The notes: a model not told the origin generated them from the sequence alone. Counted from the stretch's first letter, positions 16,300 through 24,816 are shown. The stretch is 43,404 bases of DNA from Clostridiales bacterium (GCA_003537755.1 DPQS01000049.1:1032-44435); one strand, 5' to 3'. Program-made: numbers and translations.

Positions 16300-17724
16300 A
16301 TGATCAATGTCGTATTGGCAATAGCAATAATGTTGCTGCTCGGGCTGCTGTCCACGCGCCTGATGAAACTTGTCGGTCTTCCCAACGTTACCGGCTACCT
16401 TATAGTCGGGCTTATCATCGGACCGTACGCGCTGAAAATAATTACCTTGGATGTCTACAATCAGATTGAAATTCTGTCCAGTATCGCGCTCGGGTTTATC
16501 GGGTTCAGTATCGGCGTGGAATTCAAACTGTCGCACGTCAAGGAAATCGGCGCAAAAGCCGTAACAATTACGTTCTTTCAGGCACTGTCCGCAACGCTGT
16601 TTGTTGATGTGGTCCTTATTGCGACGGCGTTTTTTACCGGTATGCAAACTTACGAGGCAATCGTTCTCGGCGCAATAGCGACGGCAACTGCACCTGCGGC
16701 AACGCTTATGGTAGTGCGCCAGTATCATGCAAAGGGTATTGTCACCGACACACTTTTGCCCGTAGTCGCGCTTGACGACGCCATAGGGCTTGTCGTCTTT
16801 GCCGTATCCAACAGCATTGCGCTGAGCCTTGCCAGCGGCAGCGCGGTAACTTTCTGGAATCTTGCCGTTGTGCCCGTGGTGGAAATACTGATGTCGCTTG
16901 TCGTTGGCGCACTTGTCGGCTTGTTACTGGCTGTCGTACCTCGCTTTTTCAAGTCGCGAGACAACAGGCTTATCGCAACTGTGTTTGCCGTGTTTGCTTG
17001 CCTGGGGCTTTGCACGCTGTTTGAGTATCTCGAACAAAATTACAACTTCCCATTTACGCTGTCCGACCTGCTTGTGTGCATGATGGCAGGCGCGGTGTTT
17101 GTCAATGTGCGTAAGGAAGCCGCCCAGATGATGGAAAACACCGACCATTGGACGCCGCCCATCCTTATGTTGTTCTTTATTCTGAGCGGTGCGGAACTTA
17201 ACGTAGCAACCTTCTTCGGAAACCCGAAACTGCTTATCTGCATTTTGCTGTACCTTGTGGCACGCTGCCTGGGCAAGTATCTCGGCGCAAGGCTCGGCGC
17301 GACAATCACCAAGGCCGACCCGATGGTGCGCAAGTATCTTGGCATTACGCTGTTTCCGCAGGCAGGCGTAGCGATAGGTATGGCAACCATGTGCAAACAG
17401 GAATTTACCAAAGCGGGATTGGAAAGCGTGGGCAGCGGCATTGTTACAATCACAATGTGCGCAGTGATGGTGTACGAACTGCTGGGCCCCGTGCTTACCA
17501 AGTGGGCGCTCGGACGCGCGCACGAAATCGACCCGAAGTTGCTTAGTCCGCGCAAGTTTAAGGCGGCAAAGGCAACAGCAGTCGCAGACGGCGTAGTGTC
17601 GGTTGAAAATGCAAATAACGCCGACAGCAATGCAAACGGTGAGGTTGCGACTACGGCGGAAAACGGCGCAAGCGAGCAAACGCTTGAAAGTAACGACAAT
17701 ACAAGCGGCGGAGAGAACAAATGA
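16300..17724 (+). CDS. Cation:proton antiporter (CPA2/KefB type)
   Basis: 474 residues, ATG at 16300 after AAGAAGGTTTACTT. About 12-13 membrane helices span residues 1-400, beginning MINVVLAIAIMLLLGLLSTRLMKLVGLPNVTGYLIVGLIIGPYAL in two hydrophobic blocks. The segment LGFIGFSIGVEFKL and the later VVALDDAIGLVVFAV resemble the ion-binding regions of CPA2 Na+/H+ or K+/H+ exchangers, with paired Asp residues in the latter. The C-terminal tail of about 70 residues is hydrophilic, Ala/Asn/Thr-rich and lacks a TrkA-N or TrkA-C domain. The ion (Na+ or K+) is not decidable from sequence. It overlaps the next short gene by four bases (ATGA). Confidence 0.88.
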   Translation: MINVVLAIAIMLLLGLLSTRLMKLVGLPNVTGYLIVGLIIGPYALKIITLDVYNQIEILSSIALGFIGFSIGVEFKLSHVKEIGAKAVTITFFQALSATLFVDVVLIATAFFTGMQTYEAIVLGAIATATAPAATLMVVRQYHAKGIVTDTLLPVVALDDAIGLVVFAVSNSIALSLASGSAVTFWNLAVVPVVEILMSLVVGALVGLLLAVVPRFFKSRDNRLIATVFAVFACLGLCTLFEYLEQNYNFPFTLSDLLVCMMAGAVFVNVRKEAAQMMENTDHWTPPILMLFFILSGAELNVATFFGNPKLLICILLYLVARCLGKYLGARLGATITKADPMVRKYLGITLFPQAGVAIGMATMCKQEFTKAGLESVGSGIVTITMCAVMVYELLGPVLTKWALGRAHEIDPKLLSPRKFKAAKATAVADGVVSVENANNADSNANGEVATTAENGASEQTLESNDNTSGGENK

Positions 17725-17894
17725 AAAAATCTACGATGTACGACCTTATGCGACAGTCGGAATTGATGGACGACGACGGCATGGACATAGAGGAAGCGCA
17801 ACGCGAGGACAATCGCACCGACGCACAGAAGTTTAAGGAATCTTACAAGGATTTTTATACGGATATCAAGATCAACATCAGCGAAGACTGGTAA
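17721..17894 (+). CDS. 57-residue acidic protein coupled to the antiporter
   Basis: The start overlaps the antiporter stop (ATGA at 17721-17724) and is preceded by GGAGAGAACAA, so it should be translated by coupling. The product is hydrophilic and acidic (LMDDDGMDIEEAQRED), with an aromatic C-terminus (YKDFYTDIKINISEDW). No family is recognised; it may be a cytoplasmic regulatory subunit of the antiporter. Support that it is real comes from the hairpin repeat, which begins inside its TAA stop just as sister repeats begin at stops of known genes. Confidence 0.65.
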   Translation: MKKSTMYDLMRQSELMDDDGMDIEEAQREDNRTDAQKFKESYKDFYTDIKINISEDW

Positions 17895-18019
17895 CCAAAC
17901 GGCGCATACAAGCACATCTGCGCGCTACGTGCCGCCGCTAAGTTGTGTACGTTTTAGTACACGCCTGTCGCGGCGGACGTCCTGTTGCGCGTATCTGCAC
18001 TTGTCTGCGCCGTTTGGTT
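17893..18019 (+). repeat. Stop-anchored hairpin element A
   Basis: Outer arms AACCAAACGGCGCA (17893-17906) and TGCGCCGTTTGGTT (18006-18019) are a perfect 14-bp inverted repeat. The left arm includes the last two bases of the TAA stop of the preceding gene. Inside, ACAAG/CTTGT, GCCGCCGC/GCGGCGG and GTGTAC/GTACAC form a long imperfect stem with a small TTTTA-type apex. The inner sequence is clearly related to elements at 32858 and 36387 and more distantly to 24459. Confidence 0.85.
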
Positions 18020-18684
18020 TATTTTTTGCTTTTTATACAATAATGTACCTTTGCGGTGGATGACCTGTTGCACGTATCTGCACTTGTCTGCGCCGTTTGG
18101 TTGTATGTGGGGAAATCGGATTTTAACTGGATGTCGCAACTGTCACCCTGTTGCCGCCCTCCGCGCCAATCTGCGCCGTTTGGTTTATTTCTTTGCTTTT
18201 TATACAATAATGTACCTTTGCGGCGGACGTCCTGTTGCACGTATCTGCACTTGTCTGCACCGTTTGGTTGTATTTGGGGAAATCGGATTTTTAGCAGTAT
18301 ATCGCAACTGCCACCCTGTTGCCGCCCTCCGCACCAATCTGCGCCGTTTGGTTTATTTTTTTGCTTTTATACAATAATGTACCTTTGCGGCGGATGTCCT
18401 GTTGCGCGTATCTGCACCAATCTGCGCCGTTTGGTTGTATTTGGGGAAATCGGATTTTTAGCGGGATATCGCAACCGCCACCCTGTTGCCGCTCTCCGCA
18501 CCAATCTGCGCCGTTTGGTTTATTTTTTGCTTTTTATACAATAATGTACCTTTGCTGTGGACGTCCTGTTGCACGTATCTGCACTTGTCTGCGCCGTTTG
18601 GTTGTATGTGGGGTCGGATTTTTAGCGGGATATCGCAACCGCCACCCTGTTGCCGCTCTCCGCACCAATCTGCGCCGTTTGGTT
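18006..18684 (+). repeat. Regular array of the element A right arm, nine copies
   Basis: TGCGCCGTTTGGTT (one copy with a single mismatch at 18256) begins at 18006, 18089, 18172, 18256, 18340, 18423, 18507, 18590 and 18671. Spacing is 81-84 bp. The intervening sequences alternate between two types, giving a 167-bp higher-order unit: one contains ATACAATAATGTACCTTTGC and CTGTTGCACGTATCTGCAC, the other GGGGAAATCGGATTTTTAGC and CTGTTGCCGCCCTCCGCACC. Long open frames through the array are translation artefacts of missing stops. With the BMP promoter and leader this accounts for the 1.1-kb gap before nupN. Confidence 0.88.
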
Positions 18685-18741
18685 GTACCTTGTTTTCTGA
18701 ACAAAAATGTACTTTTTCGTCGCATTTTTTTTTGAAAAGTA

Positions 18742-18770
18742 TTGAATTTTTTGCGGAGCTGTGTTACAAT
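18742..18770 (+). promoter_or_regulatory. Sigma-A promoter of nupN
   Basis: TTGAAT at 18742-18747 and TACAAT at 18765-18770 with a 17-bp spacer, just beyond the repeat array. The leader is about 220 nt. Confidence 0.7.
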
Positions 18771-18796
18771 ACCTTTTGTAATAGCCACGAAAAGTT

Positions 18797-18838
18797 AATA
18801 GGCAGGTTTCTTCAAGATGTGACCGCGCCTATTTTTTT
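18797..18838 (+). terminator. Possible attenuator hairpin in the nupN leader
   Basis: AATAGGC (18797-18803) pairs with GCCTATT (18827-18833), extended by GGT/ACC inside, and is followed by a T run, all within 70 nt of the predicted transcript start. A terminator this early in a leader suggests conditional read-through. I found no known riboswitch aptamer upstream of it. Confidence 0.5.
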
Positions 18839-18997
18839 AAGGTTATTCCCTCGCCACTCCCCTGTTGCGGACGTTTTTCTCTGCAACTGACCAAGTAAGA
18901 TTGTACGCATCGCAATGGGTGCGCTTGTAAAACGATAACTTTGGCTAAGCCGCACAGCGCGCGAGCCGTGTTATAAAAAAATCTTTGGAGGAACAAA

Positions 18998-20113
18998 ATG
19001 AAAAAACTCTTTGGCATTTTACTCGCAGTAGTAATGATGTTCAGCGTAGTTGCAGTTCTCGTCGCTTGCGACAGCGGCGAAACGGTAGAAATCGCAGTTG
19101 TTACCGACGTAGGACAACTTAACGACGGTGGTTTCAACCAAGGTACTTACGAAGGTGCAAAGGCTTATGCCGAAGCTAACGGAAAGACCTACCAGTACTA
19201 TCAACCCAAAAACGGCGACAAGGCTACAGACGCAGACCGTATCCAAGCCATGAACGACGCTATCAAAGACGGCGCTAAGGTCATCGTTACGCCCGGTTAC
19301 CTGCAAGAAGCCGCTATCCGCGACGTTGCAGGCAAAAACCCCGAAGTTAAGTTCATCTTCATCGACGGTTACCCCGTAACCGCTGAGAAAGGCGGAAAAG
19401 AAGTTCTTAAAAACGTTGCAGGTATTTCCTTCAAAGAACAGGAATCCGGTTTCTTTGCTGGCTATGCGGCAGTTAAAGAAGGCTTCACCAAGCTCGGCGG
19501 AACGTTCGGCGGCGGCGGAACAAACCCCGCTTGCAACAGATTTGCCAACGGCTACATCCTCGGCGCAACCGAAGCTGCTAAGGAAATGAAGAAGTCCATC
19601 GAAATGCGCATCAGTTTCCTTCACGGTAACACCTTCAGCGCTTCTTCCGAACTTCAGGCTCAGATCAACGGCTGGTACGAAAACGGCACGGAAGTAGTGT
19701 TCTCTTGCGGCGGTTCCATGGTCAACAGCGTTATCGCAGCGGCAGACGCTAAAAACGGCAAAGTAATCGGCGTTGACACCGACCAGAGCAAACTCAGCGA
19801 TCGTATCATCACATCCGCAGTCAAGGGTCTTGCAAGCTCCGTTAAATGGGCTCTCGGCGAATTCTATGCAGGTAAATGGGAAGCAATCGGCGGCACCGGT
19901 ACTCAACTTGGCGCAACCGACGACGCAACAGGTCTTCCCACTGCAGCGGCTTCCTGGAAAATGACCAAATTTACGGTTGACGAATACAACGCTTTGCTTG
20001 CAAAAGTTAAGGCAGGAACAATCAAAATCAACATTTCCGAATACGACGAAGAAATCAGCTGGGTTGGAAAACTTACTGTTGACGGAACAATCACCGTTAC
20101 TCTCGAGAAATAA
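18998..20113 (+). CDS. nupN: BMP-family nucleoside-binding lipoprotein
   Basis: 371 residues, ATG at 18998 after TTTGGAGGAACAAA. The signal peptide ends in the lipobox LVAC with Cys24. The mature protein opens EIAVVTDVGQLNDGGFNQGTYEG, the characteristic start of the BMP/PnrA-like family, which bind purine and other nucleosides. Further family marks are EQESGFFAGYAAV and VIGVDTDQSKLSDRIITSAVKG. It is the solute-binding subunit of the ABC importer encoded by the three following genes, although a strong terminator and 342 bp lie between. That gap probably raises its level over the membrane subunits, as often seen for binding proteins. Confidence 0.92.
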   Translation: MKKLFGILLAVVMMFSVVAVLVACDSGETVEIAVVTDVGQLNDGGFNQGTYEGAKAYAEANGKTYQYYQPKNGDKATDADRIQAMNDAIKDGAKVIVTPGYLQEAAIRDVAGKNPEVKFIFIDGYPVTAEKGGKEVLKNVAGISFKEQESGFFAGYAAVKEGFTKLGGTFGGGGTNPACNRFANGYILGATEAAKEMKKSIEMRISFLHGNTFSASSELQAQINGWYENGTEVVFSCGGSMVNSVIAAADAKNGKVIGVDTDQSKLSDRIITSAVKGLASSVKWALGEFYAGKWEAIGGTGTQLGATDDATGLPTAAASWKMTKFTVDEYNALLAKVKAGTIKINISEYDEEISWVGKLTVDGTITVTLEK

Positions 20114-20128
20114 TAATGATTGACTTAA

Positions 20129-20160
20129 AGGAAGGGCAACCTTTTGCCCTTCCTCTTTGT
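20129..20160 (+). terminator. Intrinsic terminator after nupN
   Basis: AGGAAGGGCAA (20129-20139) and TTGCCCTTCCT (20144-20154) form a perfect 11-bp stem with a four-base loop, followed by CTTTGTTA. Partial read-through would set the ratio of binding protein to transporter. Confidence 0.8.
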
Positions 20161-20375
20161 TAATTACTTTGTTTGTGATCGATGCAGCTGTTTTTGTCTC
20201 TCACGGCAGGCTTGATTGTAATGCTGTCGGATATTTCGAGACGCACACGATTTTTCGCAGACATCCGACCGGAAACAGAAAAGAAATGTTGCGTATTGTC
20301 GTTGAAAAACACATACGTATTTATTTTTTTTGTGGAAAAAAAGTAATTAACAAAGAGAAAAAAGGGTTTTTATTC

Positions 20376-20408
20376 GCCGTCACACTCGCAAAAATTATTA
20401 GTGATGAC
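20376..20408 (+). promoter_or_regulatory. 33-bp motif upstream of nupO shared with the pfkA leader
   Basis: Matches 7393-7425 at 26 of 33 positions, including the block ACACTCGC and the later GATG. It lies 47 bp before the nupO start. It is a candidate operator or atypical promoter shared by sugar and nucleoside genes. Confidence 0.4.
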
Positions 20409-20455
20409 TAATTTAACCCTATGGTGAATTTATTGCTACAGGCAAGGAGAACAAT

Positions 20456-22036
20456 ATGGCGGAAAATACAACAAACGTTGCCACCGCGGAACAATCCCCG
20501 TACATAATCGAGATGCGCCACATCACCAAGGTTTTCCCGGGTATTGTTGCAAACGACGACATTACTTTGCAACTGAAACGCGGCGAAATCCACGCGCTAC
20601 TGGGCGAAAACGGCGCAGGCAAAAGTACGCTTATGAGCGTTTTGTTCGGTTTATACCAACCCGAGCAGGGCGAAATTCTGAAGGACGGCAAGGTTGTCGA
20701 CATCAAGGATCCCAACGACGCAAACGCACTGGGAATAGGCATGGTTCACCAGCACTTCAAGCTGGTGGACGTTTTTACCGTGCTGGACAACATCATTCTC
20801 GGCGCGGAAGAAACCAGATTCGGATTTATCCAAAAGAAAAACGCCCGCAAAAAGGTACTGGAATTGTCGCAAAAATACGGCCTTAACGTAGACGTCGACG
20901 CCAAGGTGGAAGACATCACCGTCGGCATGCAACAGCGTACCGAAATACTCAAAATGTTGTTCCGCGACAACGAAATCCTTATCTTCGACGAACCTACGGC
21001 AGTGCTTACGCCGCAGGAAATCGACGAGCTTATGCAGATAATGCGCGACCTTGCCAAGGAAGGCAAGTCTATTTTGTTTATCACGCACAAACTTAACGAA
21101 ATCATGGCGGTTTCAGATCGGGTGACGGTATTGCGCAAAGGCAAATACATCGGCACCGTAAACACCAAGGATACCACCGTGCAGGAATTGTCCGACATGA
21201 TGGTCGGTCGTCACGTGCAACTTGCCGTCGACAAAAAGCCGGCAACTCCGGGCGAAGTGGTGCTGGAAGTGGAACACATGTGTATGAAGAGCAAACTTCA
21301 CCACAAGGACGCCGTTCACGACGTTAGTTTCAACGTGCGCGAGGGCGAAATAGTGTGTATCGCAGGTATCGACGGTAACGGACAGACGGAATTCGTCCAC
21401 GGTCTGACGGGACTTGACAAACTTGAAAGCGGCACGATAAAACTGTGCGGCGAGGATATTACGCACGCGTCTATTCGTCACCGCAACACCCACGGCATGA
21501 GTCACATTCCCGAGGACCGTCACAAACACGGTCTTGTGCTGGACTTCAGTTTGGAACAAAATATGGTGTTGCAACGCTACTTCGAGCCCGACTTCCAGAA
21601 AGGCGGTTTCATTAAGTTTGACGAAGTGCGCCGTTATGCCGAGGACCTTATTGACAAATTCGACGTCCGCAGCGGTCAGGGAGCAATCACCAGGGCGCGC
21701 AGCATGAGTGGCGGCAATCAGCAAAAGGCAATCGTCGCACGCGAAATGGAACGCGAACACAAACTGCTTGTGGCAGTGCAACCGACCCGCGGACTGGACG
21801 TAGGCGCGATAGAATTTATTCACAACGAAATCGTGCGTGAACGCGACAGCGGCAAAGCAATCTTGCTTGTCAGCCTTGAACTGGACGAAGTAATGAACCT
21901 GTCCGACCGTATCCTTGTAATGTACGAGGGCGAAATTGTCGGCGAATTCGACCCGAAGCAAATCAGCGTGCAGGAACTGGGCTTGTACATGGCAGGCGCA
22001 AAACGTCAGACTGCAAAGGAGGCCACAAATGAATAA
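20456..22036 (+). CDS. nupO: Nucleoside ABC importer, tandem ATP-binding protein
   Basis: 526 residues, ATG at 20456 after GGCAAGGAGAACAAT. It carries two ABC domains in one chain. The first has Walker A GENGAGKS at 50-57, a signature variant VGMQQR and Walker B ILIFDEPTAVL. The second has the degenerate P-loop GIDGNGQTE and signature MSGGNQQK, as in YufO/RbsA-type importers. It energises uptake of nucleosides delivered by the BMP lipoprotein. Its end overlaps the permease gene by eight bases. Assignment to nucleosides rests on the BMP partner and the phosphorylase gene downstream. Confidence 0.92.
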   Translation: MAENTTNVATAEQSPYIIEMRHITKVFPGIVANDDITLQLKRGEIHALLGENGAGKSTLMSVLFGLYQPEQGEILKDGKVVDIKDPNDANALGIGMVHQHFKLVDVFTVLDNIILGAEETRFGFIQKKNARKKVLELSQKYGLNVDVDAKVEDITVGMQQRTEILKMLFRDNEILIFDEPTAVLTPQEIDELMQIMRDLAKEGKSILFITHKLNEIMAVSDRVTVLRKGKYIGTVNTKDTTVQELSDMMVGRHVQLAVDKKPATPGEVVLEVEHMCMKSKLHHKDAVHDVSFNVREGEIVCIAGIDGNGQTEFVHGLTGLDKLESGTIKLCGEDITHASIRHRNTHGMSHIPEDRHKHGLVLDFSLEQNMVLQRYFEPDFQKGGFIKFDEVRRYAEDLIDKFDVRSGQGAITRARSMSGGNQQKAIVAREMEREHKLLVAVQPTRGLDVGAIEFIHNEIVRERDSGKAILLVSLELDEVMNLSDRILVMYEGEIVGEFDPKQISVQELGLYMAGAKRQTAKEATNE

Positions 22037-23462
22037 GTTTATTGCCTTTTTTGTTGCAATAGGAAATTGGTTCAAGCGCGTGGGCATCGCCATCGGCAAG
22101 TGGTTCAAAAATTGGTTTGTACCCGTTGACGGCAAGGCAATCATCCCCGTACGTATCGGCAGATGGGTAAAGTCGCTGTTTGTCAGAACGGACGCCGTGG
22201 AAGAACCGCGCCTTAAGACGCTTGCCAAGTCAAACGGCTTCAAAAGCGTGATGTCGTCGGTGCTGTGCATACTGTGCGGTATCATTATCGGTATGATAAT
22301 CCTGCTTGTCGTCGGGCTTGTCAGCAAGGATGTAAAAAGCGGCGACATCGTAAGAGGTCTGCTGATAATCCTTGTCGGACCGCTGTATACCGGCAGCCGT
22401 GCGCGTATCGAAATCGGCATAGACCCCTTTACAATCGGCAACATGTTGCTGACGGCAACGCCGCTTATCTGCACGGGCTTGTCCGTGGCAATTGCCTTCA
22501 AGACCGGTTTGTTCAACATCGGCGCGCCGGGACAATTTCTTATGGGCACAATGATGTCCATTATCGTGGCGTTGGGTATCCCCGTAACAACCCCGTTCGG
22601 CGGATTTTGCGTGTGGCTTCTGGCCCTGCTTTGCGGCATGTTGGCAGGCGCGTTGTGGGGTGCGATACCCGGGTTGTTTAAGGCACTGCTTGGCGTAAAC
22701 GAAGTAATAGTGTGCATAATGACCAACTGGATAGCCGCCAACCTTGTAAGTTGGGTGTTTTCCGGCTCGCAGTTTATCAACGGTGACGAGGGCAAGACGG
22801 GCTACTTGTACAACACTTTCCACAACAACGTGTCCACCCCCAGGCTGCTTATGGACAAGATTTTCCCCGGGTCGTGGGCTGACGGCGGCATTATCATTGC
22901 GATTTTGCTTGCTGTCGTAATCTTTATCATTCTCAACAAGACGACATTCGGTTTCGAACTTAAGGCATGCGGCTCCAACCGTAACGCCGCAAAATACGCA
23001 GGTATGCACGACAAGCGCAACATCGTGCTGTCCATGGCGATTGCAGGCGCACTGGCAGGCGCAGGCGCGTCGCTGTACTACCTCAACGGCAACACAGAGT
23101 TTTATTGGAACACCTACATGAGTTTGCCGAGCGAAGGCTTCAACGGCATACCCATCGCACTTCTTGCAAGCAGCCACCCCGTGGGCGTAATTTTCGCTGC
23201 AAGCTACATGGCTTTCCTTACGGCAGGCGGCGGCAAACTGGGCAACTTTACGGCGTTTAACAGTTTCATCGCCGACCTTATCATTGCGGTAATCATTTAC
23301 TTTGCAGGTTTCTCTAATCTGTTCAGACAAATTTTGTCCGGTAGAAAGAAGAAAAACGCAGGCGGTAGCGGTGAAAATACGGACGGCAACGCTCCTGTAA
23401 CAATTGCACCCGTAACGGCGGAAACGGCGACTGACGGTCAGCCTGCCGCAAAGGAGGAGTAG
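22029..23462 (+). CDS. nupP: Nucleoside ABC importer permease 1
   Basis: 477 residues from the ATG at 22029, which follows AAAGGAGGCCACAA and overlaps the nupO end. The first about 90 residues are a basic, amphipathic extension (GNWFKRVGIAIGKWFKNWF), longer than usual for the family. The rest has about eight or nine membrane helices with family marks FKTGLFNIGAPGQFLMG and LKACGSNRNAAKYAGMHDKRNIVLSM. The C-terminal tail is hydrophilic, Thr/Ala-rich. It forms the membrane channel with NupQ. Confidence 0.9.
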   Translation: MNKFIAFFVAIGNWFKRVGIAIGKWFKNWFVPVDGKAIIPVRIGRWVKSLFVRTDAVEEPRLKTLAKSNGFKSVMSSVLCILCGIIIGMIILLVVGLVSKDVKSGDIVRGLLIILVGPLYTGSRARIEIGIDPFTIGNMLLTATPLICTGLSVAIAFKTGLFNIGAPGQFLMGTMMSIIVALGIPVTTPFGGFCVWLLALLCGMLAGALWGAIPGLFKALLGVNEVIVCIMTNWIAANLVSWVFSGSQFINGDEGKTGYLYNTFHNNVSTPRLLMDKIFPGSWADGGIIIAILLAVVIFIILNKTTFGFELKACGSNRNAAKYAGMHDKRNIVLSMAIAGALAGAGASLYYLNGNTEFYWNTYMSLPSEGFNGIPIALLASSHPVGVIFAASYMAFLTAGGGKLGNFTAFNSFIADLIIAVIIYFAGFSNLFRQILSGRKKKNAGGSGENTDGNAPVTIAPVTAETATDGQPAAKEE

Positions 23463-23466
23463 AAAC

Positions 23467-24462
23467 ATGGTATTTTTGATACAGGAATTGTTTAAGTTTC
23501 TTATTCCGCTTATGATTGTCGCGCTGGCAGGCGTATTTGCCGAACGCAGCGGTATCATCAACATCGCCCTTGACGGTATGATGATTTTCGGTGCATTCTG
23601 CGGCGCGTTGTTTATCTACATTCTGCAGAAAAACGGCGTTTCTGCCGACGGCGGAATCGGACAGTTGTACTACATTCTGGCAATGCTGATTGCGGCGGCA
23701 GGCGGCGCATTGTTCTCGCTGCTGTTGGCGTTTTCGGCAATCAACCTTAAGGCGGATCAGACAATCGGCGGCACTGCGCTCAACATGCTTGCCCCCGCGT
23801 TTACGTTGTTTTTCATCGACCTGCTGTGCAAGCAGCAGTACATGAACATGCCCTACGGCACCGTAAACTGGTTTATGATCAAAAACCCTGAGCTTGCCGA
23901 AAGCGGCAGTTTCCTTGCGGCGTTTTTCGATCAGGCGTACATCTCGACATACCTTATGATTGCGTTGTTTGTCATCCTGTCGATTGTGCTGTACAAGACC
24001 AAGTTCGGTCTTAATCTTCGTGCCTGCGGCGAACATCCTCAGGCGGCGGACAGCGTGGGTATCAACGTCAAAAAAATGCGTTACATCGGTACCGTTATCA
24101 GCGGTGCGCTTGGCGGTCTTGGCGGCTACATTTACGTTGTCAGTTCGGCAAACGGCGCGGTGCAGGGTGACGTGCAGGGCGCGGGCTTCATTGCGCTGGC
24201 AATTATGATTTTCGGCAACTGGAAGCCGACAGGTATTGCTCTCGGTTCGTTGCTGTTCGGTTTGCTGAAGTGCATTTCGGCAACCTACGCTTCGCTGGAC
24301 ATCAACGGCGACGGCGAGTTTCTGCTGCGTAACCTTGGGTTGCCAAACTACTTCTACAATATGTTGCCGTACATTGCGGTGCTTGTCGTGCTTGCGTTTA
24401 CTGCAGGTAAGTCGCGTTGCCCGAAGGCTGAAGGAATTCCTTACGACAAAGGTCAACGTTAG
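23467..24462 (+). CDS. nupQ: Nucleoside ABC importer permease 2
   Basis: 331 residues, ATG at 23467 after AAAGGAGGAGTAGAAAC and four bases after nupP. Family marks include ERSGIINIALDGMMIFGAF near the start, LRACGEHPQAADSVGINVKK and GAGFIALAIMIFGNWKP. About eight to ten membrane helices are expected. The TAG stop (24460-24462) lies inside the left arm of hairpin element B, so the transcript end is part of that structure. Confidence 0.92.
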   Translation: MVFLIQELFKFLIPLMIVALAGVFAERSGIINIALDGMMIFGAFCGALFIYILQKNGVSADGGIGQLYYILAMLIAAAGGALFSLLLAFSAINLKADQTIGGTALNMLAPAFTLFFIDLLCKQQYMNMPYGTVNWFMIKNPELAESGSFLAAFFDQAYISTYLMIALFVILSIVLYKTKFGLNLRACGEHPQAADSVGINVKKMRYIGTVISGALGGLGGYIYVVSSANGAVQGDVQGAGFIALAIMIFGNWKPTGIALGSLLFGLLKCISATYASLDINGDGEFLLRNLGLPNYFYNMLPYIAVLVVLAFTAGKSRCPKAEGIPYDKGQR

Positions 24463-24579
24463 TAACGGCGTATATCGGCGCGTCTTGACGTTGCGTGCTC
24501 CGATTTGTGTGAGTTACGTACGCTGAGTACGCGCCTCGCACAAATTGTCGCCAGCCACGCCAATCTCCGCCGTTACTAA
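24459..24579 (+). repeat. Stop-anchored hairpin element B
   Basis: Outer arms TTAGTAACGGCG (24459-24470) and CGCCGTTACTAA (24568-24579) are perfect 12-bp inverted repeats. The left arm contains the whole TAG stop of nupQ. Inside, ATTTGTGTGAG pairs with CTCGCACAAAT, capped by CGTAC-GCTGA-GTACG. It is the most diverged member of the family but keeps the apex type and a CCAATCTCCGCC right end. Confidence 0.8.
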
Positions 24580-24604
24580 AATATATTAAGTGGTACAATC
24601 ACGT

Positions 24605-24650
24605 TTCAGCCAACTGTTGCCACTCTTCACGCCCGTCTGCGCCCTCAGCG
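24605..24650 (+). repeat. Right-end module following element B
   Basis: The stretch CAACTGTTGCCACTCTTCAC and the following CTGCGCCCTC match the modules found after elements C and D. Its end differs from the element B arm and resembles the C/D type, so it may be an older or captured copy. Confidence 0.6.
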
Positions 24651-24816
24651 GAATCGGCGTGAATTAGCGCAGAAAAGTGTAAATCTTTATGCTGTCAAAA
24701 AAGCAGATAAATCGTTAACGGTTTTGCAATCAAAATTTGATACAAAAATTGTTTGCCAGATAATGTTAACTATTGCCGGTATTAAATACACCTTACTGTG
24801 CTGCAACCAAAGTTTG

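Larger units (their letters stand above)
20114..20455. other. 342-bp gap between nupN and nupO
   Basis: It contains the nupN terminator (20129-20160), an ATACGTAT motif at 20313-20320 and the 33-bp motif shared with the pfkA leader at 20376-20408. A frame of 84 codons across it starts inside the terminator and lacks a ribosome binding site, so it is not called. No consensus promoter was recognised. Confidence 0.6.

Noticed and set aside
18006..18684. CRISPR array
   Set aside because: Regular spacing is CRISPR-like, but the repeats are only 14 bp, the spacers are long (about 70 bp) and alternate between two repeated types rather than being unique, and no cas gene is present.
17985..18890. Overlapping reading frames of 130-160 codons through the repeat array
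   Set aside because: They are translations of the 167-bp repeat in shifting frames, lack ribosome binding sites and disappear outside the repeats.
18771..18997. Purine riboswitch before nupN
   Set aside because: Expected from the regulated gene type, but the conserved three-way-junction bases were not found; only an unexplained terminator-like hairpin is seen.
20157..20411. 84-codon frame between nupN and nupO
   Set aside because: Starts at a TTG inside the nupN terminator without a ribosome binding site; composition is unlike neighbouring genes.
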